64,000 nucleotides of DNA from Miscanthus floridulus. Its lineage: Eukaryota > Streptophyta > Magnoliopsida > Poales > Poaceae. This document shows, one piece after another, positions 55,608 to 64,000 of the stretch. Within the stretch, counting starts at the first letter, position 1. Each line of letters opens with the position of its first letter. The translations under genes were made by a program, and so were the position numbers. Below the pieces are notes generated by a model. That model worked only from the letters and a program-made list of their open reading frames with translations, was not told the origin of the DNA and made no database searches. The DNA lies in the NCBI RefSeq assembly GCF_019320115.1, contig NC_089584.1:73625533-73689532 (forward strand). Direction: 5' to 3'.

Positions 55608-56048
55608 ATGGATGTGACAAGGCACCACGTTGCCACCGTCCTCAGCGTTGCGCTGTTTGTGCTCAGCTCGTGCGTCGCGATGCGCCGCGCGCTCCGCCGC
55701 GGCGACCACTCGTCGGCGATGTTCGTCGCGGCAGCCACCTTGCTCCTCGCCGCTCTCCACGTGACGGTCCGGGCACACGAGCGGGTGGACTACGACGCGG
55801 CGAGGCGCCGCCGCCGGGGCGCGCTCAGGGCCCTGGCCTGGGCGCTGTCCTCGGCCCTGACGGGCATGTTCGCCCACCGCGTCGTCGCGATCGCCCCGGC
55901 GCCGCCCCCGTTCGTGGTCCTGGTCTGGAGCATGGCCGGCGCTGCAGTGACTGGTGGGTTCTACCTCCTGTTCGTGGCGCACGACCATGGCATGGAGACG
56001 CCGCCGCATGTCCCTAGGTACGGTAGTGACCATCGACAGGAACCATGA
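55608..56048 (+). CDS. Small multi-pass membrane protein of unknown family, 146 aa
   Basis: A single exon of 146 codons, ATG at 55608, TGA at 56046-56048. The product starts MDVTRHHVATVLSV and has about four hydrophobic segments: ~8-24, ~37-53, ~78-98 and ~106-125. Basic clusters (MRRALRRGD; ARRRRRGALR) lie between them, a pattern of a four-helix membrane protein with cytosolic loops. Third-position GC is very high, usual for monocot single-exon genes. I do not recognise the family. The broken paralog at 51941 shares the VRAHER and AAAT blocks, so a real conserved gene is likely. The longer minus-strand frame at 55434-56285 is its shadow: it lacks hydrophobic order and has no start or promoter evidence. 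Confidence 0.7.
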   Translation: MDVTRHHVATVLSVALFVLSSCVAMRRALRRGDHSSAMFVAAATLLLAALHVTVRAHERVDYDAARRRRRGALRALAWALSSALTGMFAHRVVAIAPAPPPFVVLVWSMAGAAVTGGFYLLFVAHDHGMETPPHVPRYGSDHRQEP

Positions 56049-56668
56049 CACATACGGCTGGTGTGCCGCTGCCTCCAAGAAGTGATCATGTAGAGTAAAT
56101 TGTTTGCACATAATGCAAATATCTATATCTATATCTTTTATAAACCAAAACCCCACTAATACTTTTTCTCTGCTTCCACATTGTGCCACTTCATCACCGT
56201 TGTTTCCACCGTCCCATATTAAGTAGCAATCTCCAGCCTTACCGTTAGTTGTTTGAAACATAATCCCACCTAATGCCTTGTGCAAAAAAAAGATTACGGC
56301 AACTAGGCCATCAAGAGCTTTCTAAAGCAACTCCCAAAATTATATTATGTAAAATTAGATTCCAAAATTCATGATTTAGCCATTTGCTAAAATAAAACAC
56401 CCACCAAAAAATTAGAGTAATCCAACAGCCTTTATAAATTTTCCATTCTCTATTTTTTTAAACTGCCACGTCATCCTTTCTTCTCCTCCCGCGCACACTA
56501 AGAACAAAGGTAGCAGCAGCCGGCCGAAAGCCGGATTTTGCTTTGTACGCGATGCCGGTCCTGCATGCGTCGATCTAGATGCGAAAGCTGTTGGTCATGT
56601 CTTCATTCGCCGTTGTTGGGTGCGAGCCACAACCACTTGCACTTGGCGTGGATGTACTCTTGATTTAC
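56049..56668. other. Intergenic
   Basis: AT-rich to 56460, then moderately GC-rich. TCTATATCTATATCTTTTATA at 56119 resembles some Helitron 5' ends, but no 3' CTRR hairpin was found. No gene is recognised. Confidence 0.5.
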
Positions 56669-57859
56669 CACTACTACAGATTTAGACATCACTGCCGGCC
56701 TTATCACTGTCGGATTCGTAAGAACCGGTAGTAATGTACGCTTCCGAGCTCGAAAACAAGAAAATAACTGAGTCTGGACTAAAACCGACACTAATGGACC
56801 ACATTACTGCCGGTTATTAATACAAACCGACAGTGAAGTCTATTTACCGTCGGTTGTTTTAACAAACCGACACTGATGCGTACCCTGGACCCGAAAATTT
56901 TATCAACTCCAGTTAACTCTGCACGCCTCCCAACTCCCTCCCCCAGAACGCCGCACGCCTCCACACCACACCCGCCTCCACTCCGCCGAGGAGAGCCATG
57001 CCGGAGAGGGGCATCTTCCTCGACCTGCCCCGAGGAGCGGCGCCAAGCCCCCAAGCCTGCTCCCGCTCTTCCCCATCACCTCCGCGGCAGCGTCGTTCGA
57101 GTGAAGATGGAGGACGCTCGGCCATCTCCGTCGGAGGTGCTCGAGCATGCGGCCTCCACGCCGCTGCCGGAGTTGAAGGGGAGGAGCGCCGCCGTGGGGA
57201 GAGGGCCACCGCCGCCTCTCACCTGCGCCGCCCGCGTTGCCCGCCACCGGATCCGGCTTCCCCGCCACTGGATCCGGCTTCCCCGCCACCGGATCCGTCC
57301 TCCCTGCCACCAGATCCGGCTTCTCCGCCGCCGGATCTGGCCTCCTCGCTCGCATCGCCTGAGGGAGAGAGGGAGGGGAGAGGGCCGTCGCGCCGGAGGG
57401 GAGGAGGGGCGCGCCCGCCGAAGGAGGAGGAGGCAGCCATGCTCGCCCGCCGGAGAAGGAGGCAGCTGCACTGTCTCCTCGGCAATCTGTGATGTATGAA
57501 TTTTTTATCTGTGATGTATGACTTTATTTGTCTGTGATGAAATCGTATTGGAGATGGAATCCGTCCTTTGTCTGTGGTGGATGAGTTTATCTGTGATGTA
57601 TGAGTTTATCTGTGATGTATGACTTTATTTGGCGGCAGTGATGGATGAAATGCTCGATTTAGTGGTGGTGGTAGCGAGCATGCTCCAGCCAGCACGCTTG
57701 ATGGATTATTTTTTTTGTTTTTCTAAACCTTTTCACTGCCGGGTGAAGTACCGGCAGCAGTAGCCAGCCAGCATCACTGTCGATATGCCACTGCCGGTTC
57801 AAAATCCGGCAGTGAAGGGCGATTTTGAACCGGCAGTGATATCGAAAACTGGGGTAGTA
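56669..57859. mobile_element. Non-autonomous CACTA element, 1.19 kb, with GC-rich cargo
   Basis: It begins CACTACTACAGATTTAGAC and ends ACTGGGGTAGTA (one base off the canonical GTAGTG). Both flanks carry the 3-bp duplication TAC (56666-56668 and 57860-57862). Subterminal AACCGGCAGTG / CACTGCCGGTT words recur in opposing orientation at both ends (56689-56880, 57735-57840), typical of CACTA elements. The centre (56900-57480) is GC-rich, with a ~24-bp repeat encoding SPPPDPA-type units at about 57240-57340; it may be a captured host fragment. A TCTGTGATGTATGA repeat lies at 57495-57625. No transposase. Confidence 0.88.
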
Positions 57860-58036
57860 TACAACACGTACATGCAAGCCTCCTCGTCCGTGACAGTGGC
57901 CATATCGAGGGTAGTAGACCCTATGACAGCCGGAGTGTTCTATGCCTAGCTTTTGCCTTTGTACACGATGCCGTGAGCAGGCTGGCGGCAGGCGCGCGAG
58001 GGGTGTGCAGGAGTCGGATAGCAAGGGCGCGTAACT

Positions 58037-58262
58037 TTGCATAGTGCACGATTCTCCACTATAGCATTTTGTTTGTATTTGTGAATTATTGTTCAAACAT
58101 TGACTAATTACGCTCAAAAGATTCATCTCGCAAAGTTAAGGCAAACTGTGCAATTAGTTTTTGATTTCGTCTCCATTTAGTACTCCATCTATGTACCGCA
58201 AGTTTGATGTGACGAAAAATCTGTTTTTTACATAGTGCACTTTTGAAGAACTAAACAGGGCC
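58037..58262. mobile_element. Tourist-type MITE, left end decayed
   Basis: The right end CTAAACAGGGCCC and the internal AAAAGATTCATCTCGCAAA and GATGTGACGAAAAAT words match the family of the element at 50649. The left end is degenerate (TGCATAGTGCACG) and no TAA pair was confirmed. Confidence 0.65.
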
Positions 58263-58585
58263 CAGCGTCCCCGGCTAGCTTTATTTACCAACCGAGATAC
58301 AAGGAATGGACAGCATGTTGTTTTAGACTGCCGAGCCTTGTTTCTACCGAGAATACCCAAAATTAGATTTCAGGGTGCAAATGGCTACTCTCTTGGAGTT
58401 GCCACCGCTCTTCCGATTCCTCTCCCCACTTCACCTCTTCCTCTTCATCTTCCGTGACAATTTAGTATATAATTTAGGAGCTGCAACTAAGTACTTTTTA
58501 GTGTGAGGATTCCATTGAGGCACCGATCCAGCGTGTTCCCACCATGATCATTGCAAATCCCGAACCAGAGGGTTACTTCCTTCGT

Positions 58586-58712
58586 GCCCTGTTCGCTTCT
58601 CTTATAATTCATCTTTTTCAGTTTCTTTTTTCAACCAGAACAATATTTTTCTCTCACAATAAATCAATCGGAATAGTGTTTCGGCTTGTTTTTTTTACGA
58701 AGCGAACGGGGC
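58586..58712. mobile_element. Short MITE with GCCCTGTTCGC ends
   Basis: Left GCCCTGTTCGCTTC and right GAAGCGAACGGGGC are inverted repeats around an AT-rich core. This end type is widespread in grasses. No matching target duplication was seen, and the open frame across it is not a gene. Confidence 0.7.
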
Positions 58713-59149
58713 TGCTAGCTGGGACAGTGTCATGCATACTTCTTGGCCTCTACCGTGTGTCTGCACACATTATTTCTCATATTATAGGCTGTGAAATACT
58801 TCTGTTTCTAGAGCTTGGTTTGTAGCATTGGCTAAGAGATGCATGTCAGTGTGTCATCATTTTATTCTACTAAATGGTTGCATGTTCGCATAGATCTCAA
58901 AATCGTCTATTCAGCTCATATAAATGACATTATGTTTTCGTTTGACATTTGTCATGTCTTCATAAAGTCAATAGTGAAGTTACCCAACTCCTATTGGATT
59001 TTGGTATTCCAACTCACACATGCCTTTTGCAATCTTTCAAGGATGAATAGTGAATGTTAATTAAATCTTTATCGTCTCCTACCAGCTTCAGATATCAGAT
59101 TACCAATCATCTTAGATCACCCTCACAATACCCGTGAATTCATTTCTAC
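58713..59149. other. Intergenic
   Basis: AT-rich, no recognised gene or transposon end. Confidence 0.5.
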
Positions 59150-61672
59150 GTACCAGAACAGAACTCCAGAAGCATGAGTTGAAACTGATAGGATTTGTAG
59201 GACCTCTAGGTGCAGATCTAGCGGGTAATGACGTAACTTAGGTAGAGAACTTGATGATGTACCTCGCCCAGTGAAGTCGTGGCCATGGGGCCAGCGAGGA
59301 AGTAGCAGTAGCTTGACGCGTCCGCTAGAGTCTCGAAGAAGGCAGGTGTGCAGGCGCGGTCTGAAGGTAGCGGTGAAGGCGGTGGAGCTTCTCGTCACTC
59401 ACAACGCACCCTCACGATTGGACTAGGGTTAGGACATGGTGGGGCGCTGGCGGCTGCGGTGAATCTCGTACCTTGCGCCCTGGCCCCCACCTTCCTCTTT
59501 ATAGCGCTGCGCGACGGGGGCCCATCAGCCAGGAGAACGGCTAGGCGCTCTCGATCAGGGTGCGGATCAAGGGTCCAATTGGCCGTTGGGCCAACTGGTG
59601 GAGATCAATCTAACATTCTCCCCCTTGGTCTCACCTTATGACTTAAACTTAACTTATTTTATCTTTTTCCCATTCCATCGCAGATCAGTGCATAGAGCGT
59701 GCCTCATCGTCACGGTCAGTTGCCATTAGAATAAACAGCTACAATACACCTCTCTGTTTTGAAACAGATTCTCAACTAGGCCCTTAGTATCCAGAAATCA
59801 TAGGCTTTCCTGTAAACCCATGTCGACTATGTGTTCTCTGAACGCACTGGGTAGTTAGCCTTTGGTAAGCGGATCCGCAAGTACTTGCTTGGTACTTATA
59901 TGCTCAATGCTTTCAAAATGATTATGGATTTTCTCCCTTTACAACATATAACTTAGTGCCAATGTGTTTGGCAGCATACTTAACCTGTTGTATTAGGAGT
60001 TAACTACTTTAAATGGTTGTTGCTGTTGACTACCATTGTTAAATCCGGGTACATATTTCCTTAACCACTTTTGCCTGTTACTGAGGCCTCATGACAAGCT
60101 ATACTATAGTATGCATCATTGATGACACCACAACTGTTTCATTGGAGCTTTTCCATAATAATACTCCAACTGCAAGTGTTAGCAACTACTATGGATTTCA
60201 CTACACATCTCGCTAAAACTTAACATTTGTATACACAACTATTTGAGAGTACTTATTTTTTTACTCAGCATGAGGCCTATGATACTTTGTAAAAATTGCA
60301 AGACATTCTTAACTCCATTCCAATGATCTATATCTGGACTGGACTTCTGCCAAAATATCCCGGATACATAAGCTATGTCAGAGTAAGTTCTTACTTGTAC
60401 ATTCATTAAGCTTCCAACAGCTGAAGCATATGAAACCATGTTCATTTGATCAATCTCATATCAGTTGCTAGAACACTGAAAGTTCCCAAATCTATTACCC
60501 GTGACTATAGGAGCAGGCGTATGTTTACTCACATGCATACTTTATTTCTTTAGAATCTTTTCTAAGTATGCCTTTGCGATAGTCCTAATATCCCTTTTCA
60601 TCTATCTCGGTGAATTTCAATTCCTAGAACCAACGAGGCTTCACCAAGATCATTCACAATGAAACTTGAGGACAAAGACTTCTTCTCCAATGGAAGATTA
60701 ACATTACTACTAGTGAGTAGGATGTCATCTATACACAGGATGTGGAAAAAGAATTTTCCATTCTTGAACTTCGCATAAACACTATTGTACTTCTCATTTT
60801 CTTTAAACCCAAACTTTCTTATCGTTTCATCAACTTCAAATACTACTATCTAGAGACTTGTTTTAACCCAAAAATAGATTTTTACAGGCGACATCCCATA
60901 CGTTCTTTTTCTTCCACGACAAAACCTTTGGGTCATGCCATGTAAACATTTTCATACAAATCCTCGTTGAGGAATGCTGTCTTTACATCCATCTGATGTA
61001 ACTCTAAATCGTAATGTGCTAATAACGTCATTATGATTCTTAAAGAATCCTTGCATGAGACTAGAGAGAAAACTCTCATCGTAATCTATTCATTCTCTTT
61101 GTGTAAAGCCTTTTTTTATAAGTCATGCTTTATATCTTTCTATATTCCCTTTGGAGTCACATTTTATCTTGTAGACCCATTTACAACCTATTGTTTTGGT
61201 TCCATTAGGAATTTCTACTAAGTCCCAAACATCATTGGTATTCATCAAATTCATTTTAGCTTCCATAGCTCCTTCAAATAAGATAGGATCACCCTCCATT
61301 TGAACTTTCTTCACTAACATAGACTTCATAGTCATCAGGAAAACTGGTTTACTAATTCTTTAAAACCTTCAGCTACTGACACTTTCATATGGGGCTGTTG
61401 TTGCTCTTCATTATCAAGAGGCAATTAATTCTACAGGCTCCTGTATCACAAGATCCTTATTTACATTATTCATCTTCTTTGAAGAGCCAACAATAGGTGT
61501 TGTATAAGTCATACAACATCAACATGTATTGAGAAAATTTGTTGTTTTGAATCACTGAAGTGGGCACATAGTCCCGCTTCTCTTTAAGTCATAGGTCTCT
61601 ACATACCGTGCTCCCCCAGATCATCCCATCTTTTATAAAGATAGTGTATCTTCAAATTTCTTATTTGGGTTT
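59150..61672 (-). mobile_element. Decayed Ty1/copia retrotransposon, 3' part
   Basis: In minus orientation the 3' LTR ends at 59615 (minus strand starts TGTTAGATTGATC) next to a purine tract CCAAGGGGGAGAA (59628-59616). The left edge of the LTR, near 59150, is a guess. Pol remnants are in order: an RT start at 61335-61123 (WVYKIK context) and RNase H-side sequence at 60445-60239, with many stops between. The integrase and 5' LTR are missing: the gypsy LTR begins directly at 61673, so it may have replaced them. Confidence 0.75.
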
Positions 61673-62945
61673 TATCGGTGTAGAAAGTGACCAACAAGTA
61701 AATATTTGTAGTTTTATCGTACGTTGTGATCGGAGGTGGCCTAGCACTCAATGACACAGGGTTTATACTGGTTTAGGCAATGTGCCCTACGTCTAGTTCG
61801 AGTCGGTCGGTGACTTTATTCCTGAGCCTAGGTGCTAGAAGTTTGTAGTGGGGTTACAAATGAGAAGAAGAAAGATGGGTGGTACAAGAGGTCTGGTCGG
61901 ACTTTGGTCAGAAGGGCCAAGAGTGACGGGAGCCCCGCTATGAGCTAAGTGTTCAAGCGTGTGCTTATGGTTTGAACCTGGCAGTTCTGTGGTTGTGAAC
62001 TAGTGAACTTGATTGATCTAATAAATCTGACTGAGGTTGGATGAACTTGGATGTTGGGAGAGAGTGCATCCCCTTTTATAGATGAAGGGGATATCCTTAC
62101 AAGTGAGAGGGAAGGAGTATGTTTGCTACTGAGCCTTGTTAGCCACACCGGTGGGTACATGATGATGGTAGGCGCCCATAATACCGTTGAATGTCAGAAG
62201 CATGTGGGTGGTTGGGTTGTCTTCTTCGGGTATGGCAAACGTCGGCGCCTGCCATACTATTGATGCCTAGAGGTTTGTGAGGGGTTTTACCATGTTTGCC
62301 TGGTACGGTAAATGCCGGCACCCACAACACTGTCTATGCCCAGAGGCATGTGGGGGGAGCCTTACCGTATGGGAGTTAATGGTGCCCACAATACTGTAGG
62401 GAAAAATGTCAGCGCCTACAACACTGCTTGGGTTCTCACATGCCAGAGAGGTCGCAGAGTACTATTTCTACAGGTGTATAGAGTACGGACCCTGGTATTG
62501 TGGTTTGACTTGTGTGCCCTGCCTACTTTCTTTGTCCATTCCCTGGTCCTTACCGAGCCGACGTCCCCAGTCGGTTAGTCCCAGTCGGCTCTGATCACGC
62601 CAATCGGAGAAGAGCGGTGAGCAGGGGTTTGGCGCATCCCCGGTCAGAGACGTGGGTCAGAGTCGGAAGTAGTGTTTGGGCCAGGCCTTTTGGTCGGAGA
62701 GGCCATCTGGAGGCGGGCTAGAGATCGAAGCGAGTGCTTCGGTTGGAGAGGTGGGCCAAAGTCAGAAATAGGCGCCGTTCCTCCTTGGCCAGGCCTTCCG
62801 ATCGGTGATTGGATCGCCCTTTTGGCCTGTTTGTTTAGGTACTTGGGCTGGCCCATGAGTTGCGTGTTGTTTGTAACGTCACCTGCTGGCTGAGCCTTTA
62901 TTGAGAAGCTGGTCTGCGAGGGACCCTGGGTTTATGAACCCGACA
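61673..62945 (-). mobile_element. Gypsy-type LTR (3' LTR of an element running off the right edge)
   Basis: On the minus strand it starts TGTCGGGTTCATAAACCC at 62945 and ends near 61673 (ACACCGATA). The short inverted ends TGTCGG/CCGA(T/C)A fit an LTR whose last base has mutated. A GGGGGCTCGGGGGCTC purine tract (62975-62946) abuts it on the right, so the internal region lies to the right. A CAATAAAGG signal is at about 62904. A degenerate set of GGCGCC(C/T)ACAA repeats lies at 62170-62440. No coding content. Confidence 0.7.
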
Positions 62946-64000
62946 GGAGCCCCCGAGCCCCCGAGCCCCCGGGCGATTCGGGTAGAATCGTCTGGGGGAT
63001 TTTTTCATTGACAGCGGGTGCGCACGAGCGCACCCATGGGTGTAGCCCCTGAGCCCCCGGGCGATTTAGGCAGAATCGTTCGGGGGGTTTTTCATTTTGC
63101 TAGCGGAGGAGGTTTTTGTTTTGTCGGCGGGTGCGCGTGAGCGCACCTATGGGTGTAGGCCTCGAGCCCCCGGGTGATTCGGGCAGAATCGTCTGGGGGG
63201 TGTTTGTCAGTGGGTGTGTGTGTGTGTATTTTTAGTCGAGATGGAGTCATCAACCAAGGTGTCATTGCACAGCCAAGGTGTTTTAGTTTTGGGATCGGGT
63301 AAGACGGAGCTCGTGGATCTTGGCGTTGGTGCGCGCTGTGGGATCGGGTGAGACGGAGCTCGCGGATCCTAGCATCGGTGCGCGCCGTGGGATCAGGCGA
63401 GGTAGTTAGTTTAGGGATTGGACGAGATGGAGCTTGTGGGTCCTAGCATCGGTGCGTGCCAGGGGACCGAGCGAGTTGGAGTCATGGATCCTAGCCTTGA
63501 TGCAGCCCGCACAGCCGAGGGAGTTAGTCAGTTAGTTTAGGAATAGGGTGAGGCAGAGCTCGTGGATCCTGATGGGGTGAGTTCAGGGTCGTAGACCTAG
63601 TCATTTGGTGTGCAGTCGAATCATAGCTGAGGGATAGGGTGAGTTCGGGGTCACAGACCTAGGCATTTGGTGTGTAGTCGAAATGTAGCCAAGGGATGGG
63701 GCGAGTTCGGGGTCACAGACCCAGGCGTTTGGTGTGCAGTCAAAGCATAGCCGAGGGATGGGGCGAGTTCAGGGTCACAGACCTAGGTGTTTTGGTGTCT
63801 TGAGCCCTCGAGCCCATTGGGCCTTGGTAGGGGTCGGTTTGAGTTGTGTGCATTACCCCATCCTTGGTTTCTTACAACTAGAGGGGCTGAGCTTTGTTGC
63901 TTGCCTCGATCACTCGGGCTCGAGTGACACGCTCGGTGAGTTCGCTAATGGGTATGATCGAGTGGAATCCGGGTCCGTCATTCGTGACGGGGTTAGCATA
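62946..64000 (-). repeat. Tandem-repeat-rich 3' internal region of the gypsy element
   Basis: Three successive arrays. 62946-63215: about three ~105-115-bp units with GAGCCCCCGGGCGATT and AGAATCGTCTGGGGG. 63285-63570: about four ~55-60-bp units with GGGATCGGGTGAGACGGAGC and CGGTGCGCGCC. 63570-63800: about four ~62-bp units with GGGGCGAGTTCGGGGTCAC and GTGTGCAGTC. No Gag or Pol in the visible part. Such arrays near the 3' end are known in Tat-like plant gypsy elements. Confidence 0.75.

Noticed and set aside
55434..56285. Minus-strand open frame of 283 codons
   Set aside because: Shadow of the small membrane gene; the plus-strand frame has a paralog with the same block order, a TATA box and a hydrophobic pattern.
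56119..56668. Helitron-like 5' end
   Set aside because: Only the TCTATATC start fits; no 3' hairpin and CTRR end was found.
56876..57499. Plus-strand open frame of 207 codons in the CACTA element
   Set aside because: Pro/Arg low complexity, several overlapping frames equally open; treated as cargo, not a gene.

Overview
The window reads as nuclear DNA of a panicoid grass, most likely Andropogoneae (sugarcane, sorghum or Miscanthus type). The basis is short exons with GT-AG introns, GC-rich gene 5' ends, and the transposon set: a Sirevirus copia element, a Cassandra TRIM, Stowaway and Tourist MITEs, CACTA and hAT derivatives, a plant L1-type LINE and a gypsy LTR. Species is inference. There are no bacterial features, tRNA genes or CRISPR arrays.

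Layout. 1-3649 (-): pepsin-like aspartic protease, seven exons visible, 3' end beyond the window, with a 154-bp hAT MITE in its last visible intron. 4343-22080 (+): UTP20, an SSU-processome HEAT-repeat protein, divergently arranged with the protease. This copy is a pseudogene: one exon holds a 6.2-kb LINE with both ORFs open and a 14-bp target duplication, later exons carry a stop and four frameshifts, and the C-terminal part of the protein is absent. Its introns hold an hAT fragment, a Stowaway MITE and an 86-bp tandem duplication. 22310-22409: assembly gap. 22561-28525 (+): last exon of a GDSL lipase, split by a ~5.0-kb LTR-like insertion with an ACATT duplication, itself containing a Cassandra element. 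29255-29683: hAT MITE. 29853-43139 (-): 13.3-kb Sirevirus with 1.56-kb LTRs, broken gag-pol and an envelope-like region. 45812-49819 (+): intact eight-exon DUF2838 gene (glycerophosphocholine acyltransferase). 51941-52360 and 55608-56048 (+): two copies of an unrecognised small membrane protein gene, the first broken and the second intact. 56669-57859: CACTA element with GC-rich cargo. 59150-61672 (-): decayed copia element. 61673-64000 (-): gypsy 3' LTR and the repeat-rich end of its internal region.

The genes do not form a pathway: this is an ordinary grass gene series cut up by transposons. The best-supported events are insertions into exons, where removing the insert restores the host frame. 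Only the protease (as far as seen), the DUF2838 gene and the second small membrane gene look functional. A broken copy of a normally essential single-copy gene such as UTP20 would fit a polyploid or duplicated locus, but that is inference. I found no new defence or metabolic system. The most unusual items are the in-frame join of UTP20 to LINE ORF1, the lipase/solo-LTR/Cassandra nest, and the unnamed membrane-protein pair.
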